Positions 47,064 to 55,167 of a stretch of 64,000 nucleotides of DNA are shown piece by piece. The notes beneath the pieces are model-generated. The model did no database searches and was not told where the DNA came from. It saw nothing but the letters and a program-made list of their open reading frames with translations. The stretch is from Nitrospira defluvii (lineage in GTDB: Bacteria > Nitrospirota > Nitrospiria > Nitrospirales > Nitrospiraceae): assembly GCA_000196815.1 (NCBI GenBank), contig FP929003.1:1178001-1242000 (forward strand), read 5' to 3'. Both the position numbers and the translations under genes were made by a program. The stretch's first letter is position 1, and every line of letters begins with the position of its first letter.

Positions 47064-47558
47064 TTAGTCAACCCACTCGACATCGCCGTGGCCGGGCCGT
47101 GGCGCATTTTTCTGATCGGGAGCGGCGGGAGCACCGGCTAAGACCTCTCGGACCACCGACAACAGCGTTTCGCTTGTAAAAGGCTTCTTGAGAAAGGGTA
47201 ATCCCGCTCGTACGAGGCCGCGATCTTGTAGTTCAGAGCTCGGGCTGCCGGACATGAGCAGGACGCGGATCTCACGCTTGTCTTGCAGGAGCCGCTCAAC
47301 CATGTCGAGACCGTTCACGCGGGGATAAGGGTTCCTGTCGACGGAAAGTTGAAAGCCCGGCGGGGGTAGAAAGACATCGGCGATCACGAGGTGGATCGGG
47401 TCGGGGTGTTCGGCATAGAGCTTGAGCGCTTCGGCACTGCCCGGTGCCTGGAGCACCGTGTAGCCGGCGTCCCGCAAGGGTTTGGTACTGACAAGAAGGG
47501 CGCTGGGGTCGTCGTCGACTATTAGGATCGTCGAGAGCTGTTTGCGACCGGGGGCCAT
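47064..47558 (-). CDS. Single receiver-domain protein with unusual loop
   Basis: The 164-residue protein is one receiver domain: ILIVDDDPSALL, the phospho-Asp in LVIADVFLPPPG, then LLMSGSP and the Lys in LKKPF. A loop of about 15 residues (PPPGFQLSVDRNPYPRVNG) follows the Asp strand where other receivers have a short turn. The C-terminus is a flexible tail. With no output domain it probably acts by binding a partner. Confidence 0.88.
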   Translation of the reverse strand: MAPGRKQLSTILIVDDDPSALLVSTKPLRDAGYTVLQAPGSAEALKLYAEHPDPIHLVIADVFLPPPGFQLSVDRNPYPRVNGLDMVERLLQDKREIRVLLMSGSPSSELQDRGLVRAGLPFLKKPFTSETLLSVVREVLAGAPAAPDQKNAPRPGHGDVEWVD

Positions 47559-47595
47559 GGTGGACTCCTTTGTTCGGTGTCGGTATCCCGAGGCC

Positions 47596-48438
47596 TCAGA
47601 ATGGAGGGTGTTGCTCCTTCAATCGTTCGTATTCGCGTTGTTCGCAACCGCCATGCTTGGGGCGCAGGGATTCAGGGACCTCCGCGAAACGGATGGTGCA
47701 ATAGCGTTGGGCCTGGCGCCGCCGGTCGAGGTCTTGTTGTTCTTCGAGTTGCTGAAGTCGCACGGTGAGGTCGATGGCTGGAAGATCTTTGCCGGACGAA
47801 TTCTCTTGGCGTGATAGGATCGGTTCGTCTTCGCTGGATCTGGGGTGAGGTCCGTTCAACCGCCAGCGTGTCAACACATCGTCCTGATTGAACACAATGA
47901 TCAAGCCGAACTGGGAGTAGTCCCAGATCAGTTCTCCCTGCTCCGGGCGCGCCCAAATGGAGCGAGGCAGACCGTATCGATTCCAGATCTCGTCACGCAG
48001 CATACCCAGCCGTGGTGTGAGGTTCCGGATTGCCGTGATCTGCGCTTGTATCGGAGAAACGTCTTTCTGTTTTCCGGGACTGCTGTGTCTGGAGAGTGAT
48101 TCCAGCGCGGTGCGCGGGACGCGCAGCAATCGCCACACCGTGATAAGCCCCTGCGCGCAGTCAGTCGGATGCAGGTCTTCAAAAAGCATCTGCGTATCGA
48201 TGGGAAAGCCGCCGACTTCCTGGGTACGCGTGAAATTTTTGACCTCTTGGACGGCGGCGACGTATGCGCGTTGGCGCCCGTCCTCTACGTTAGGGGCGCA
48301 TGAAGCTCGCCCTGTAAAGAACACGTCATCCCCGAAATGAAAGAGCGCTTGCTCGGTCCAAAACGGACGATTCTCCCCGGCATGTGCCGTGGAGGTCACC
48401 GCAAGACTCAATAATGTGAGGAGAAGGTAGTGAGCCAT
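47596..48438 (-). CDS. Exported unknown protein, 280 residues
   Basis: The start MAHYLLLTLLSLAVTSTAHA at ATG 48436-48438 gives a signal peptide with AHA cleavage. The N-terminal 100 residues look folded (FTGRASCAPNVEDGRQRAYVA), the rest includes RYGLPRSIWARPEQGELIWDY, resembling surface proteins that predict lipoprotein assembly, and a helical, charged tail. No family recognised. It lies upstream of the receiver-protein gene with a 37-base gap. Confidence 0.65.
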   Translation of the reverse strand: MAHYLLLTLLSLAVTSTAHAGENRPFWTEQALFHFGDDVFFTGRASCAPNVEDGRQRAYVAAVQEVKNFTRTQEVGGFPIDTQMLFEDLHPTDCAQGLITVWRLLRVPRTALESLSRHSSPGKQKDVSPIQAQITAIRNLTPRLGMLRDEIWNRYGLPRSIWARPEQGELIWDYSQFGLIIVFNQDDVLTRWRLNGPHPRSSEDEPILSRQENSSGKDLPAIDLTVRLQQLEEQQDLDRRRQAQRYCTIRFAEVPESLRPKHGGCEQREYERLKEQHPPF

Positions 48439-48602
48439 ATGCGCGACTGGAGCAAGGGCGTTGCGGAACGGCACTCTTGCAGTATATCGCGTCAGGCAAA
48501 AAATACGACATAAGAGCGATTATGCACGTCCAGGGATTGTCGGACAGAGATTGTGAGTCGGATCCGGGGGCTGGACTGTAGAGCCAGGCAGCGGGGCAAT
48601 CG

Positions 48603-49292
48603 CTAGTAGTTCATGGAGGGAGTCAAATTTTCCCTGCCCGACGAGGCGGGGGCGGCGTGGGCCTTCGGCGGACTCATTTCGGTGCTCATGAGGCCGGACC
48701 CCGGCGGGCAAACGCTCTCCGGCGCGACAGCGCCAGGATTGCGCAGACCCCAGGCCGTTGCGAGGGCATGACAGGTGAGGAGGCTGACCCCTTCCTCAAT
48801 ATTGCTGAAGCGTTCGGTCGATTGAGCCTTTCCGCTCCATTCGATTTCACCGGTATTCACATCCACGGCTCTGAGGGCAACGGTGGCTGAATAGACCCGC
48901 TGGCTGTGAGGAAAGCCGCTACTCCAATCCAGAGCTTCCCAGGAACCCACCTCGGCATTGCTGAACACCACCAACCGAGCGCCGACGAGTTTGGCCATCC
49001 GCAGCACATCCGTTTCCAGGTACTGGTAGCCCGTGAGGCTCACTTTCTGGTCGGCCGCCGCCTGCAACACCTTTGTCTGGTCCACGACGAGCACGCCCTT
49101 CTTGAGCAACCATGTGCTCGCACTCTGAACCGTGTCCGGGCGTCCGCCCCAGACGACCGCTCTGGTGTAGGGGGAGGGGAGCTTGGAGTGGAAGCCATCC
49201 GTCGTCGGGGTTTCGATGAACGCGTAGCCGCGGCAACCCGTTGTTGCCAAGAAGAGGAGCGATAGATAGATGAGCAGATTCGCCGGTTTCAT
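48603..49292 (-). CDS. Lipoprotein of unknown function (CsgG-like region)
   Basis: The start is ATG 49290-49292 and the signal ends in lipobox TTGC (Cys at about 20). Residues 50-190 recall the CsgG-type fold: VLVVDQTKVLQAAADQ, then VYSATVALRAVDVNTGEIEW. The C-terminus is a disordered Pro/Ser-rich tail. It is likely an outer-membrane or periplasmic lipoprotein, with function unknown. Confidence 0.65.
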   Translation of the reverse strand: MKPANLLIYLSLLFLATTGCRGYAFIETPTTDGFHSKLPSPYTRAVVWGGRPDTVQSASTWLLKKGVLVVDQTKVLQAAADQKVSLTGYQYLETDVLRMAKLVGARLVVFSNAEVGSWEALDWSSGFPHSQRVYSATVALRAVDVNTGEIEWSGKAQSTERFSNIEEGVSLLTCHALATAWGLRNPGAVAPESVCPPGSGLMSTEMSPPKAHAAPASSGRENLTPSMNY

Positions 49293-49594
49293 GGGTCTCT
49301 TCGGAAGAGCATGTGCTGCGAACACGTCGGGAGCCTAATCAAGAGACCGTTTGGACGACGGTAGTATACATGAACAATTCTACCTACGTCTGCCCTATTC
49401 GTCGAGCGGGCTCCGTTCTCGACGCAGGCGAGGTCTGCTACCCTCACCTCCTTATGCGAATTGCCGAGGGTTCGTTCGGTGAACCGGCCGAGGTGTTGGA
49501 GCGGTTGGGGCGAATGCCGTGGCAGGCGGCAGGGATGCGGAATGTGCCTGGAAAAGCGGCGGTTCTGCTCACGGCTGACAGAACCGCCGCAGTC
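49293..49594. other. Intergenic region with small-gene terminator
   Basis: The 302 bases between the lipoprotein gene and the small membrane gene hold that small gene's terminator (49551-49590) and must hold the lipoprotein promoter. I see no other gene. Confidence 0.5.
49551..49590 (-). terminator. Rho-independent terminator of the small membrane gene
   Basis: GCGGCGGTTCTG at 49556-49567 pairs perfectly with CAGAACCGCCGC at 49579-49590. Read on the minus strand, the hairpin is followed by TTTTCC. It lies five bases past the stop of the 43-residue gene, so it is its transcription end. Confidence 0.8.
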
Positions 49595-49726
49595 TCACAG
49601 GATCTCGACCTGCGGAAAGGCGTTTTGCTCGCCTGTCTTCTGGGGCCGGTCAGCCATGATCATGAGCTGGATGGCAATCAGCGGAAGAAGCGCATAGCCG
49701 ATCAGGATCAACGGGAACTCAATCAT
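49595..49726 (-). CDS. Very small membrane protein, 43 residues
   Basis: The gene runs from ATG 49724-49726 to TGA 49595-49597 with AAAGGAG seven bases upstream and a strong terminator just after it. The protein starts MIEFPLILIGYALLPLIAI and has one membrane helix at about 4-27, then a polar tail (QKTGEQNAFPQVEIL). The complete expression unit makes it a real gene. It resembles small subunits or partners of membrane complexes, but I recognise no family. Confidence 0.75.
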   Translation of the reverse strand: MIEFPLILIGYALLPLIAIQLMIMADRPQKTGEQNAFPQVEIL

Positions 49727-50149
49727 GATAGAAACTCCTTTGTTATGCGGAGCCTCCACTGCAAGCTCGATACCGTGTCATGGTAAAGCTCTAACGCATT
49801 GATTCTTATAGCTACACAAGCTATAAGCTCAAAAACCAAGGTGGTCTTAGGCAAGAATCTTTGTAGAGAACTGTGCAATGAGAACATTTTGCGCTGAGCC
49901 GGAAGGCCTAAGGGTAGGAGGGCAAAAGGGAGATGCCGGTCGGGCAAGGGACCTTAATGTGGATAGCATCAATATGCAGGGGGCATAACGAAATGGGGGA
50001 AGCGAAAGCGGAACGCTGCCGGAAGTCCCTTCGCGCAGGCCCAGGTAGAGCAGGAGGATGATCGATGCACGGCCAGGAGCGAGCGCGAAAGAATACGTAA
50101 CCGCGTGGCGAGCGAGTGGCCCGAGCAGTCCCGGTTGAGGTGGAGATGG
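49727..50149. other. Region upstream of the small membrane gene
   Basis: About 420 bases carry no gene. A perfect inverted repeat (49805-49827) is listed separately. The region ends at the left end of the island. Confidence 0.5.
49805..49827. promoter_or_regulatory. Perfect inverted repeat, possible operator
   Basis: CTTATAGCT (49805-49813) and AGCTATAAG (49819-49827) are exact inverted copies around ACACA. It lies about 80 bases upstream of the small membrane gene start. It could bind a dimeric regulator. The motif does not match the CRP or FNR sites. Confidence 0.4.
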
Positions 50150-50193
50150 ATTGGTGCCCCCGACACGAATTGAACGTGCGACCCGCGGTTTAG
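50150..50193. repeat. Left attachment site (tRNA-Arg 3' fragment)
   Basis: These 44 bases are identical to 56552-56595, which include the 3' part of tRNA-Arg. After 50193 one base differs and similarity fades. It is the displaced tRNA end left by an integration event. Confidence 0.88.
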
Positions 50194-50375
50194 AAAACAG
50201 GCCTGGAGAGATTTTGAAACGCTCGGTGTATCAATGGTTTCCCCATTTTTTGCCGCCAAAACAGCTACTTGTGCGCGTTCCACTGATTCGATGGATTCGA
50301 GGGATATAGGTGGGTGTTGAAAGTTTTTAGCACAAATTTAGCACAGCAGTTTGGGTTGAACCCCTTCGCTAAGAC
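50189..50375. repeat. Island repeat A
   Basis: Contains blocks also seen at 51942-52074: ACAGGCCTGGAGAGATTTTG, GATTCGAGGG and the motif TTAGCACAAATTTAGCACAG (50327-50346), followed by a GGGTTGAACCCCTTC segment. It is likely an old integration remnant. The region 50194-50410 has no gene. Confidence 0.7.
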
Positions 50376-50410
50376 ATCTCGTAAGAAACAGCGATAACCC
50401 GGTTCGTAAT

Positions 50411-50701
50411 TTACTGACCTGCCTCAGAACAGTAGCCCAACTTTTGACACAGTATGACGAGTCTAAGTATCACGATGAAAGCGCCTATCGTGATGCCGGC
50501 GCCACCTGTCACATAGGACAACCTTATCGCAATCGGATGGCCAAATAGTTTTTTCGTCATGGCTTGCGAGTCAAACCACCACCACGACTCTGGCGGATCA
50601 ACCACACGCCATCTCCGCCATGTGGCATAGGTCCAAACAATACCTACAAGAACCATGAGTGCGCCCATGGCAAGATCTTGAAGTAGCCTTCCCCATGTCA
50701 T
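50411..50701 (-). CDS. Island cargo: small membrane protein, 96 residues
   Basis: The protein has two hydrophobic spans at about 10-28 (MGALMVLVGIVWTYATW) and 62-85 (VTGGAGITIGAFIVILRLVIL) with a central polar loop containing SWWWFD. It lies 29 bases after the Fic gene in the same direction and may be co-transcribed with it. No family recognised; it could be an effector or partner of the Fic protein, which is inference. Confidence 0.65.
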   Translation of the reverse strand: MTWGRLLQDLAMGALMVLVGIVWTYATWRRWRVVDPPESWWWFDSQAMTKKLFGHPIAIRLSYVTGGAGITIGAFIVILRLVILCQKLGYCSEAGQ

Positions 50702-50730
50702 TAAGCACCCTTAAACGATTCCCAGCCCCC

Positions 50731-51843
50731 TTATTCTGGGACTGGCGTGAGGCTATAACTTGTGTTTTTACTGCCACCTTCATTGCGAATGAGCACCCCT
50801 CGATCAATCAGTTCCTTGATGTCACGTTGGGCAGTGGGCATCGAACATTTCGCCAGCGCTGCCCATTTTCTCGCTGTCAGTTTGCCCTCAAACCCGTCGA
50901 GCAATCGATTCAACACTTTCCGTTGGCGTTCGTTGAGCACGAGACCGGTATGGCGTTGCCAGAACGCTGCCTTACGCAGCACATCCGCGCATCCCGTCTC
51001 GGCAGCCTCGATCGCCTTGGACACGCATTCAACAAACCACAGCATACGTTGCGTGATGTCGAGATCACCTTTCTGAGTGACTTCGAGCGAGGCGTAGTAC
51101 TCGGGGCGCTCGCGATGAATCTGCCCCGCCACGCTATAGAATCGCTGTGGAGACTGTTCCAAGCGTGCAAGACTCCGCTCTGCGAGCGCGCGTGCAATCC
51201 TGCCGTTCCCATCGTCGAAGGGATGGATGGTCACAAACCAGAGGTGTGCGATTGTTGCATGGAGGATGCCGTCGATCGTGAGGGGTTCATTCAGCCATGC
51301 GAGAAGCATTTCCATCTCAGCATCCACGCGCTCAGCTGGGGGGGCTTGAAAGTGAACCTTCTCACGTCCGACCGGACCTGAGCGCACTTGCATGGGACCA
51401 TCGGCATCGTCTCGCCACCCTCCGGTCTTTATCTTGCGCACACCGGAATAGCCAGTTGGAAACAGCGCGGCCTGCCACCCATACAGTCGCTCCCGAGTGA
51501 GAGGGGTATCCAGCTGGCTCGTCGCATCGAGCATCATCGCAACCATGCCCTCAGTGCGTCGGTCTTCTGGACCAAGGGCGGCCCCAGGAACACCAAGCCG
51601 GCGTGCTACCGAGGAGCGGACACTGGAGGGGTCCAATCGTTCGCCTTCTATTTCTGCACTTTTGACGGCCTCTTCCGTGAGAGCCAGAAGTTCCGCCTCA
51701 AGGCGCAGCTCGAAGCCCAATTGCATCATTTTGCCCAGGAGCCGACCTTGCTTCAGGTGGGCTTGGCCGAGCGGGTTGAGTAATGGCTCAGCATTCCAGC
51801 GGAAGTGTGGCCAATCGGGCAACTCCCAGATATGCACATTCAC
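50731..51843 (-). CDS. Fic-family protein with built-in inhibitory motif
   Basis: The 370-residue protein has an N-terminal domain of the type found in Fic proteins (DUF4172-like), a Fic core with the complete active site HPFDDGNGRIAR (His at about 207), and a C-terminal winged-helix-like part (AKCSMPTAQRDIKELIDRGV). Fic enzymes attach AMP or similar groups to target proteins. The motif SAEIEG at about 62-67 matches the class II autoinhibition pattern (S/T)xxxE(G/N), which blocks the active site. It is first gene of a two-gene cargo unit. Confidence 0.93.
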   Translation of the reverse strand: MNVHIWELPDWPHFRWNAEPLLNPLGQAHLKQGRLLGKMMQLGFELRLEAELLALTEEAVKSAEIEGERLDPSSVRSSVARRLGVPGAALGPEDRRTEGMVAMMLDATSQLDTPLTRERLYGWQAALFPTGYSGVRKIKTGGWRDDADGPMQVRSGPVGREKVHFQAPPAERVDAEMEMLLAWLNEPLTIDGILHATIAHLWFVTIHPFDDGNGRIARALAERSLARLEQSPQRFYSVAGQIHRERPEYYASLEVTQKGDLDITQRMLWFVECVSKAIEAAETGCADVLRKAAFWQRHTGLVLNERQRKVLNRLLDGFEGKLTARKWAALAKCSMPTAQRDIKELIDRGVLIRNEGGSKNTSYSLTPVPE

Positions 51844-52178
51844 CTCACATCGTGATTTGAATATACGCCTATTCGCATCACGATGCTAGCTATTCGCGTC
51901 ATCAGATGAGGCGAATTTGGACTCATTCGCATCATGGAGTCGTTTAGGAAGCAGGCCTAGACAGAATTTGAAACGCTCGATGGATTCGAGGGGTATTGGT
52001 GGGTTTTGAAAATTTTTAGCACAAATTTAGCACAGCGATTTGGGGTGAACCCCTTCACTGAGACAGCATTGCTTGACAGCGACTGCCTATCTTTTTTTTG
52101 TAACCTAACGGGCGGTCGTGCTAGCAGGAAGGAATATTTGCGTGCAGGCTCAGACTAAAGAATCCCTGAGAAGGAAAA
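51844..52178. other. Non-coding stretch in island
   Basis: The 335 bases hold repeat B (51942-52074) and no gene. AT content is visibly higher than in the flanking chromosome. Confidence 0.5.
51942..52074. repeat. Island repeat B
   Basis: Compared with repeat A it shares the opening GGCCTAGACAGAATTTG-type block, GATGGATTCGAGGG, TTAGCACAAATTTAGCACAG (52016-52035) and TGAACCCCTTCACTGAGAC, with a stretch of about 60 bases missing. Identity is high enough to imply recent common origin. Confidence 0.75.
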
Positions 52179-52538
52179 CTATTTAGCGAATCCTGATCGA
52201 GTGACAAGTTGAAGTAGTAAGTCACTCAGAGAGGCGTTGGCTACCCATTCCTCGGCAACCTGTATGTTTCGAAGGTACGCTTTCACTGCTGCTGATAACT
52301 CGCCGGCATGCGTGGGCTTCGATTCTGCCGCCGTGATTTTCACCGGCCTAACATCGACTAAGAATCCTGAACAGTTCCCAGGATCAGGGACTTCGAGCTT
52401 CAACAATCTTCCCTCAGAATCATATGCAACATAGCTGCCGCTCATGACATCAGGCGATTCTAAACCTCGTTCCGCGTCATGAGCCGATTTGAAAACAATA
52501 AGATCGCCGCCATCAACGACTATAATGGGAGCAAGCAT
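52179..52538 (-). CDS. Island cargo: unknown protein, 119 residues
   Basis: The protein starts MLAPIIVVDGGDLIVFKSAHD and shows alternating strands and helices, with no signal peptide or membrane span. The first 60 residues look like a compact beta domain. No family is recognised. It is more AT-rich than the chromosome and lies between repeats B and C. Confidence 0.6.
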   Translation of the reverse strand: MLAPIIVVDGGDLIVFKSAHDAERGLESPDVMSGSYVAYDSEGRLLKLEVPDPGNCSGFLVDVRPVKITAAESKPTHAGELSAAVKAYLRNIQVAEEWVANASLSDLLLQLVTRSGFAK

Positions 52539-52619
52539 TCGAACACCTATCAGCGTGATTTGTCAGTGGAGCTCTTTGGCTAAACACTAATCCTCCTACC
52601 TCCTCACACCGAAATAGCA

Positions 52620-53021
52620 CTACGTGCGTGGTTTATCTTTTGGAAGTTGTCCGGACCAAGCTCGCATCAGATCTTCAATCGTTCTAATCTTTGCTCGTTC
52701 CCAGGCATCCTGGGTGCCATGTTGTTGTTCGCGCTTACCGAGTTGATAACGAAGTTCTGACTCACTGTCTTCCGTGTGGGCTTGATAGAACAGCCACTTC
52801 AAAAAATTAACCGGCTTAATCGATTCCAGCAGTTTGTTAACAGTATCATTGGGTCGTAACAGTCCTGGGGACAGTTGATATTCGATCTCGATAAGTTGAA
52901 ATAATTCCATTACGGCTTGCTGCGGAAATTCTGACCAGAATGCCTCATAGGCGGCTTGAGGTTCTAGTTTTTCGCGATTACCAAACCGACTTCGGATGGT
53001 GTCGTGCCACTGTCCAAACAT
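52620..53021 (-). CDS. Island cargo: unknown protein, 133 residues
   Basis: The protein begins MFGQWHDTIRSRFGNREKL and is predicted all-helical, with many Trp, Glu and Gln residues. No family is recognised. It is 81 bases upstream of the 119-residue gene in the same direction and may be its partner. Confidence 0.6.
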   Translation of the reverse strand: MFGQWHDTIRSRFGNREKLEPQAAYEAFWSEFPQQAVMELFQLIEIEYQLSPGLLRPNDTVNKLLESIKPVNFLKWLFYQAHTEDSESELRYQLGKREQQHGTQDAWERAKIRTIEDLMRAWSGQLPKDKPRT

Positions 53022-53081
53022 ATTTAGTCAATACGCCTTGGCAATTCTCAAAAGAGTAATTTCGTAAGGGCTTGATTGAGC

Positions 53082-53197
53082 CGTGGTTTCCCCGATTTTC
53101 CCTGATAGTGGCTCAGTTTAGGCGCTGTCTATTGAGTCAATAGGTTCTGAATAGATTGAGAGGTTCTGACAACTTCTAGTACAAATCCAGCACACCA
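53082..53197. repeat. Island repeat C (degenerate)
   Basis: It shares GTGGTTTCCCC and GGTTCTGACAACTTCTAGTA-like parts with repeat A, and TAGTACAAATCCAGCACACC is a decayed copy of the paired TTAGCACA motif. It is older than copies A and B. Confidence 0.5.
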
Positions 53198-53218
53198 AAT
53201 TTCCTCGGGAGCCGTCAC

Positions 53219-53521
53219 TTACTCACGGATCACAACTTGGGACTTTGACCAACGTTCCCAACCAAATCCACACAGCAAACCAGCAAAGCTGTAGAGGAAA
53301 ACGTTCAGAAGAATAGAGATGCTCAGCGATATCAACGAACCTATTGTGATCTCCTCTCCTTCGCCCAGCAAAAGGACCCACGACGGCCATAAGTACATGC
53401 CGTACCTCGCGGCTACTGGAATTCGATTTATGTTCAAATACAGTTCAATGTACACAGACAGCAGCAGAAAGACGGGAATTGCACCACCTGCCAGTGCGAA
53501 CCATCTTACAACCTTGATCAT
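53219..53521 (-). CDS. Island cargo: small membrane protein, 100 residues
   Basis: The protein has two hydrophobic segments, at about 7-27 (WFALAGGAIPVFLLLSVYIEL) and 60-83 (ISLSISILLNVFLYSFAGLL). No family recognised. Together with the gene at 50411 it is the second small membrane protein of the cargo. Confidence 0.55.
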   Translation of the reverse strand: MIKVVRWFALAGGAIPVFLLLSVYIELYLNINRIPVAARYGMYLWPSWVLLLGEGEEITIGSLISLSISILLNVFLYSFAGLLCGFGWERWSKSQVVIRE

Positions 53522-54126
53522 CGCCGCCTCAGTCCAAAAGATGCGTCACCTGAATTCGTTCCACGGCTTCTCAACTGAATGGTTCCCATTCCTCAACGTC
53601 GGTTTTCGAATAAATGACTCATTGAAGTTCGCGGGGTGTTCCAGCTCCCCCTGTTCTGATCGTATCGCAGAACGCGGGGAATGCCTTCCAAACTTTTTTT
53701 TCGCGCACGGGTCAAAAACGAGCTGATTTTTGGTCGCTCCGTGTCTCCCCTCCAAACGATGCGCACAATTGCTGCTCTGAGCGCATGAAAGCGCACATAC
53801 GCCTCCTTCTGCTCACTTCCTTTTGCGTCTGAGCTGTCACAAACTTTGTCCTCTGCTGTCCCCTCGTGTCCCCTAGTGACCTCTTCCGGGGCCTTTGATT
53901 CGGTCCGGTGATTCGCCTAGGGTGAGACGAACGGGAACAGGGCTCACCAAGAGGTGCAGATGTCCGGATTGGAGCGCGTCACACAGCAACACCGTCGTCC
54001 GTCACCGGGAGACAAAGCCGGTCCGCGCCCAATGCCGGCAGGCTGGGGCGCGGACCGGAATGGCCCCCGTCTTGGTAACACGGGGGCGCTACCTACAGTG
54101 CTCCTTACAGGAGTTCGATAGGTTCC
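53522..54126. other. Island stretch without a clear gene; origin region
   Basis: A minus-strand open frame at 53546-53755 has no ribosome site or known family, and I do not call it a gene. The last part (54018-54087) holds two strong hairpins thought to be a replication origin. Confidence 0.45.
54018..54087 (+). other. Candidate rolling-circle replication origin
   Basis: Two hairpins stand side by side. The first pairs 54018-54030 (CCGGTCCGCGCCC) with 54046-54058 without mismatch, and its loop contains the palindrome TGCCGGCA. The second pairs GCCCCCGT (54063-54070) with ACGGGGGC (54080-54087) around CTTGGTAAC. They lie 40-110 bases before the replication-initiation gene, the usual site of a double-strand origin. 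Confidence 0.55.
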
Positions 54127-55137
54127 ATGGATTTGGCATTCATCCTCTCGATAGATTGGCTGGCGTTTACAGTGCTGGCCAGCAAACCCTCAAGAGGCCA
54201 TGAAGGTCCTGGGTGGAGACTGGAGTCGAGGCAAAGGGGGTTTTCGAGGCTATCCCCTCTCGTGGATTAAGACGGATGGACTGCGCGGAGTGGGGAAGCT
54301 TGGGACGAATGCTCCGAGGCCTCCGAATGAGATCCATGTGGATCTTTCGAGTGGATTGGTTTCTGCCCTGACTCTCGATCAGATTCGAGTCCTGCTCCCG
54401 TGGGTGCAGCACAACAAGGGCATGTCACCCGCATCGACTGTGCGCTCGATGACCGATCCGCAACCGTCTCAGTCTCAACGGTTCGAGAGGCCGTGTCTGC
54501 CGGTCAGTGCGTGACGCGTGCGGCACAGGTCAAACACTTCGTCTTGAACCTGACGCACGGGACGGGAGCGACGACCGGCGAAACCCTGTATTTCGGGAGC
54601 CCGCAGAGCCAGACTCTCCTGCGCATCTATGACAAGCGATTGGAACTTCAAAGCAAGGGGCAGGAGAACTGGCAAGACTATGGGACTCGGTGGGAATTGG
54701 AATCCAAGAAGGATCGAGCGCAACAGTGTGCCCGTGCATTAGCCATGGTAGACGAAGCCGACTGGAAGGAGTTCGTGATCGGCTTGCTCAGGTCCTATGT
54801 GGATTTCCGGCAGATCTCGAAGGATGCCGAGGATGAAGAACGATACTGGGCTCCAGTCTTGGAGTGGTACGCCCTTCTGACGGAGGGATTTCAAAAGGGG
54901 CGATTAGCCCAGGAAACGCAGGTGCAGACCCTGCAAGATGCGAAACGATGGGTGAGCGACACCCTGACGCCAATGCTGGCGGTCATATGTGCCACCCCTG
55001 GAAGGGAAGAATGGCTACTAAACGAAATTGTCAGGGGCATCTCTCGGTGGAAAGACCGGCACCGGAATTTGCTCAAACAGCCACCCACTCGGTTTCACAC
55101 GTCGTCTGCCGGCGGGAACGCGGGCAGTCCATGTTAG
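54127..55137 (+). pseudogene. Replication-initiation factor, frameshifted
   Basis: The family (replication initiation factor, RstA/Rep-type) reads across three segments. Frame 1 from ATG 54127 gives SIDWLAFTVLASKPSR; frame 2 (about 54197-54395) gives LGGDWSRGKGGFRGYPLSW and EIHVDLSSG; frame 1 from about 54410 gives GHVTRIDCALDD and on to 55137. Two compensating frameshifts break an otherwise complete protein of about 335 residues. Rep relatives start rolling-circle replication. Unless translation slips at both sites, the element cannot replicate with this gene. Confidence 0.8.
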
Positions 55138-55145
55138 GGGGACTG

Positions 55146-55167
55146 GGGGTGTCGAGAGACTCCCCCG
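55146..55167. terminator. Hairpin between rep and the HTH gene
   Basis: GGGGG and CCCCC (outer) with inner GTC/GAC around GAGA form a hairpin that overlaps the end of the rep reading frame. It may be a transcription stop or a signal of the element. Confidence 0.4.

Noticed and set aside
53546-53796. Two overlapping minus-strand open frames in the island
   Set aside because: They overlap each other in different frames, lack ribosome sites and match no family I know.
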